DNA from: Collinsella sp.
GTDB taxonomy: Bacteria > Actinomycetota > Coriobacteriia > Coriobacteriales > Coriobacteriaceae
Length of the DNA stretch: 46,375 bases
NCBI GenBank assembly: GCA_031295385.1
Contig: JAUMOL010000026.1
Span: 1 to 46,375, forward strand
Reading direction: 5' to 3'
Shown: one piece after another, positions 44,266 to 46,375 of the stretch
Numbering within the stretch: the stretch's first letter is position 1
How the letters are laid out: each line of letters opens with the position of its first letter
Notes under the pieces: generated by a model
Told to the model about the DNA's origin: nothing
The model's database searches: none
The model's input: the letters and a program-made list of their open reading frames with translations, nothing else
Made by a program: the position numbers and the translations under genes

Positions 44266-44736
44266 CTACTGAGCGGTCGCGGTCGCGTTGGCGCCCGCGG
44301 CTGCATCCTGCGAAAAGTCAAGTGTAACGCTCTCGCTGGGCTCCACCATGCCATAAGCGCCCGCAAGGTCGCGAATGCGCGTGTCGGCGCCATAGACCGA
44401 ATGCATGACCTCCAGGTCGGAGCTCTCATCGGTCGCCTTTTCGAGCGTGCTGGTAAGCTCGGCGTTGCTGTTGAGCACCTGAGCCGTAACGCCGGCGAGC
44501 GCCACGCGGGCGACGCCGATCGTCATGAAGATAGCCGCAATGATGCAAAACGTTTTAAGAACGCTCATGAAAACCGGGCTTACCGCCTGGTTTGCCTGAC
44601 GGCCCGCGCCCGTGTAGACATCAAAGCGCGGCGTGCGCTGCTCACGGGGAGCAACGGGGGCCTGCGGCGTCTCACGATAGGCGGGCATGGCGTTCATATC
44701 ATAGGCGAGTGCTGCGCTTGAAGTGTTGTAGCCCAT
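44266..44736 (-). CDS. ftsL: FtsL-like divisome protein
   Basis: A 156-residue bitopic protein in the usual ftsL place between rsmH and ftsI. A polar 55-residue N-terminus is followed by a membrane helix (about 56-83) and a short coiled coil (LNSNAELTSTLEKATDESSDLEV). The external part is short. FtsL activates the FtsWI pair with FtsQ and FtsB/DivIC. Sequence is weakly conserved, so naming rests on topology and position. GGGAGG precedes ATG. Confidence 0.8.
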   Translation of the reverse strand: MGYNTSSAALAYDMNAMPAYRETPQAPVAPREQRTPRFDVYTGAGRQANQAVSPVFMSVLKTFCIIAAIFMTIGVARVALAGVTAQVLNSNAELTSTLEKATDESSDLEVMHSVYGADTRIRDLAGAYGMVEPSESVTLDFSQDAAAGANATATAQ

Positions 44737-44826
44737 GATATGCCGCCTCCCATCCCGAGTACGTTGGTAGTGTGTTTAAGCTTCGTTTATGGTGCGAGCG
44801 GGAGGTCCAATATCGCGCGGTCGCGC

Positions 44827-45792
44827 CTACAGACGCTGCGCCACGCGGATTTTGGCTGATCTCGCCCGAGGGTTGCGCTCAACCTCATCAGGCTGGGCAA
44901 CCAGGGGTTTGCGGGTGATGACCTTGAGTATCGGCACGTTGCCGCACACGCACACCGGAATCTCCGGCGGACACGTGCACCCCTGGCTCATCTCCTTAAA
45001 GTGGTTCTTTACGATACGGTCCTCGAGCGAGTGATACGAGATGACGCAGATACGTCCGCCCGGGTTGAGCCACCTGGTGGCGGCATCAAGCCCTCGTTCG
45101 AGCACATCGAGCTCGTGATTGACCTCGATGCGAATGGCCTGGAAACTTTTCTTGGCCGGGTGTCCGCCATGCCGACGAGCGGCAGCCGGGATACCCGCCT
45201 TGATGATCTCGACAAATTGGCCGGTGGTTTCGATCGGTTCTTGCTCGCGGCGGCGCACGATCTCGCGCGCGATCTGCGAGGCGAACTTCTCTTCGCCGTA
45301 GACGCGTAGAATCCGGGCGAGGTCGTGTTCGTTATAGGTGTTGATGACCTCAGCTGCGTTTAAGGTGTTATTACCCGGATCCATCCGCATGTCCAATGGG
45401 GCGTCCTCGTTATACGAAAAGCCCCTGCCAGGGATATCGAGTTGCGGTGACGAAACTCCCAAATCGAACAGGAAGCCATCGACCCCGGGCACCTCGGCCG
45501 AGCAAAGAAGCTCGTCCAAGTCGCCGAAGTTGCCCTTCAGCAGCTGGTGCGGAACGCCGGGAACCTCGCGGTCCAGACGGGCGCCAGCGGCCTCGAGGGC
45601 CATGTCGTCCTGATCGACGCCGAGCAAAAGGCCCGTCTCCCCCACCTGCGCGGCCATCTTTACCGAATGGCCGGCACCGCCAAGGGTGCAATCGCAGACA
45701 ACGGAGCCGCTCTTTAGCCGCAGCGACTCAAGCACTTCGCCGAGCATGACAGGTTCATGCCGATATTCTTGTGTCAAGATCCCACGCTCCAT
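44827..45792 (-). CDS. rsmH: 16S rRNA m4C1402 methyltransferase RsmH
   Basis: A 321-residue SAM-dependent methyltransferase (MraW) acting on C1402 of 16S rRNA. HEPVMLGEVLESL, CTLGGAGHS (SAM site), DLGVSSPQLD, RGFSYNEDAPLDMRMD and the end NPRARSAKIRVAQRL are typical. The ribosome site is weak (GGGTAACGG), 20 bases after the mraZ stop. A later ATG at the PVML motif is less likely. Confidence 0.96.
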   Translation of the reverse strand: MERGILTQEYRHEPVMLGEVLESLRLKSGSVVCDCTLGGAGHSVKMAAQVGETGLLLGVDQDDMALEAAGARLDREVPGVPHQLLKGNFGDLDELLCSAEVPGVDGFLFDLGVSSPQLDIPGRGFSYNEDAPLDMRMDPGNNTLNAAEVINTYNEHDLARILRVYGEEKFASQIAREIVRRREQEPIETTGQFVEIIKAGIPAAARRHGGHPAKKSFQAIRIEVNHELDVLERGLDAATRWLNPGGRICVISYHSLEDRIVKNHFKEMSQGCTCPPEIPVCVCGNVPILKVITRKPLVAQPDEVERNPRARSAKIRVAQRL

Positions 45793-45812
45793 CCGTTACC
45801 CGTGCCTTGCCC

Positions 45813-46247
45813 TTACGAGAAGAAGAGGTCCAGCAGGGCCTCATCGTCATCGTCCTCATCGGCCGCGGCGCGATCCCAAACCTCAAGGTGGTCGTAGTTG
45901 CCCACAACCGTGACCTCGCGGTCGAGGTTCGCCTGCTTGCGGAGAGACTCGGAAAGACCGATACGACCGGCGCTGTCCACGTCCATCGACGTGGTGCGCT
46001 TGTTGATCGCCCTCATGAGCTTCTGGTCATTAATGTCACGCGGGTTAAAACCCTCGTGGCCCTCACGACCCGCGAAGAGTCCTTCGACCCACTTATCGAA
46101 GGCCTCGGCAGAGAACACGTACAGAGCATCGACATCCAGGGCTTTGAACACGCGAACGTGCTCTCCAAGCTCCTCGCGAAGGGGTGCAGGCAGGGACAGA
46201 CGACCTTTTGCATCGAGATTGCGCTCGTATGCACCAGTCATTCCCAT
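45813..46247 (-). CDS. mraZ: transcriptional regulator MraZ
   Basis: A 144-residue MraZ, a ring-forming DNA-binding protein that controls the dcw cluster from its own promoter. Two SpoVT-AbrB-like domains each carry the DXXXR motif: DAKGR and DSAGR. The acidic C-terminus (DEDDDDEALLDLFF) is an added tail. GGGGAGGG precedes ATG. It is the first gene of the cluster, with a good promoter and TGGGG boxes upstream. Confidence 0.96.
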   Translation of the reverse strand: MGMTGAYERNLDAKGRLSLPAPLREELGEHVRVFKALDVDALYVFSAEAFDKWVEGLFAGREGHEGFNPRDINDQKLMRAINKRTTSMDVDSAGRIGLSESLRKQANLDREVTVVGNYDHLEVWDRAAADEDDDDEALLDLFFS

Positions 46248-46283
46248 GTGCGCCCTCCCCTCGGTTACTCAGATGGCACGTAC

Positions 46284-46300
46284 GCGGGGAACCACCCCGC
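46284..46300 (-). promoter_or_regulatory. palindrome in the mraZ leader
   Basis: GCGGGG TGGTT CCCCGC on the minus strand, in the mraZ 5' untranslated region. Its core GGGGTGGTTCCCC differs by one base from the palindrome lying between -35 and -10 (46323-46335). Confidence 0.55.
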
Positions 46301-46315
46301 CTGTCGACGTCATTA

Positions 46316-46344
46316 ATAATATGGGGAACCGCCCCATTTTTCAA
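46316..46344 (-). promoter_or_regulatory. mraZ (dcw cluster) promoter
   Basis: TTGAAA (-35, 46339-46344), exact 17-base spacer, TATTAT (-10, 46316-46321) on the minus strand, about 70 bases before the mraZ ATG. The spacer contains the palindrome TGGGGCGGTTCCCCA. Confidence 0.75.
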
Positions 46345-46356
46345 CACCTTTCCCCA
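46332..46356 (-). promoter_or_regulatory. MraZ-box-like TGGGG repeats
   Basis: TGGGG (46352-46356), TGTTG (46342-46346) and TGGGG (46332-46336) are spaced exactly ten bases apart on the minus strand. MraZ is known to bind TGGGN repeats with ten-base period near its own promoter. The middle one is degenerate, and further copies would be hidden by the adapter. Confidence 0.6.
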
Positions 46357-46359
46357 CCC

Positions 46360-46375
46360 CTGTCTCTTATACACA
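46360..46375. other. Nextera transposase adapter remnant
   Basis: The terminal CTGTCTCTTATACACA is the first 16 bases of the 19-base Tn5 mosaic end used in Nextera libraries. It is artificial and marks the true end of genomic sequence at about 46359. Confidence 0.97.

Noticed and set aside
46093..46374. 93-codon minus-strand frame starting MYKRQ
   Set aside because: Its start is the translated Nextera adapter and it overlaps mraZ.

Overview
The window is about 60 percent GC and looks like a chromosomal contig of a Coriobacteriia species, most likely Collinsella or a close relative. This is judged from gene content, gene order and codon style only; no 16S gene is present. The last 16 bases are Nextera transposon adapter, so the right edge is an assembly boundary and not a natural junction.

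Bases 1-8000 hold single metabolic genes: a cysteine desulfidase-like enzyme, rpiB, ndk, argH, a 56-codon orphan gene, argG and a HAD phosphatase. argG is preceded by a 24-codon, arginine-rich leader ORF and a rho-independent terminator, which together look like a ribosome-mediated attenuator. Bases 8000-22500 hold polA, an M18 aminopeptidase, yaaA (flanked by two hairpins with the same arms), a TPP riboswitch with thiC, thiD, an SGNH hydrolase, a PARG-like macrodomain protein, a Bax-inhibitor-1 membrane protein, a Pit phosphate permease with its DUF47 partner, and a nitroreductase. Two very long inverted repeats of similar design lie at 7799-7924 and 21661-21766.

From 22600 to the right edge everything is on the minus strand and forms a division and cell-wall supercluster. 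In transcription order it runs mraZ, rsmH, ftsL, ftsI, murF, mraY, murD, ftsW, murG, murC, murB, ftsQ, ftsZ, pgeF, then pstS-pstC-pstA-pstB-phoU, then yggS, sepF, yggT, divIVA. The usual Gram-positive order ftsZ-pgeF-yggS-sepF-yggT-divIVA is therefore split by a complete high-affinity phosphate uptake operon, and pstS overlaps pgeF by ATGA. murE, ddl and ftsA are missing from the cluster.

The strongest candidates for undescribed biology are the arginine leader/attenuator before argG, the pst insertion with a PhoP-box-like repeat in front of pgeF, the small gene between argG and argH, the paired palindromes at the mraZ promoter, yggT without a canonical start codon, and the hairpin repeat families. 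No tRNA, rRNA, CRISPR array, prophage or insertion sequence was seen.
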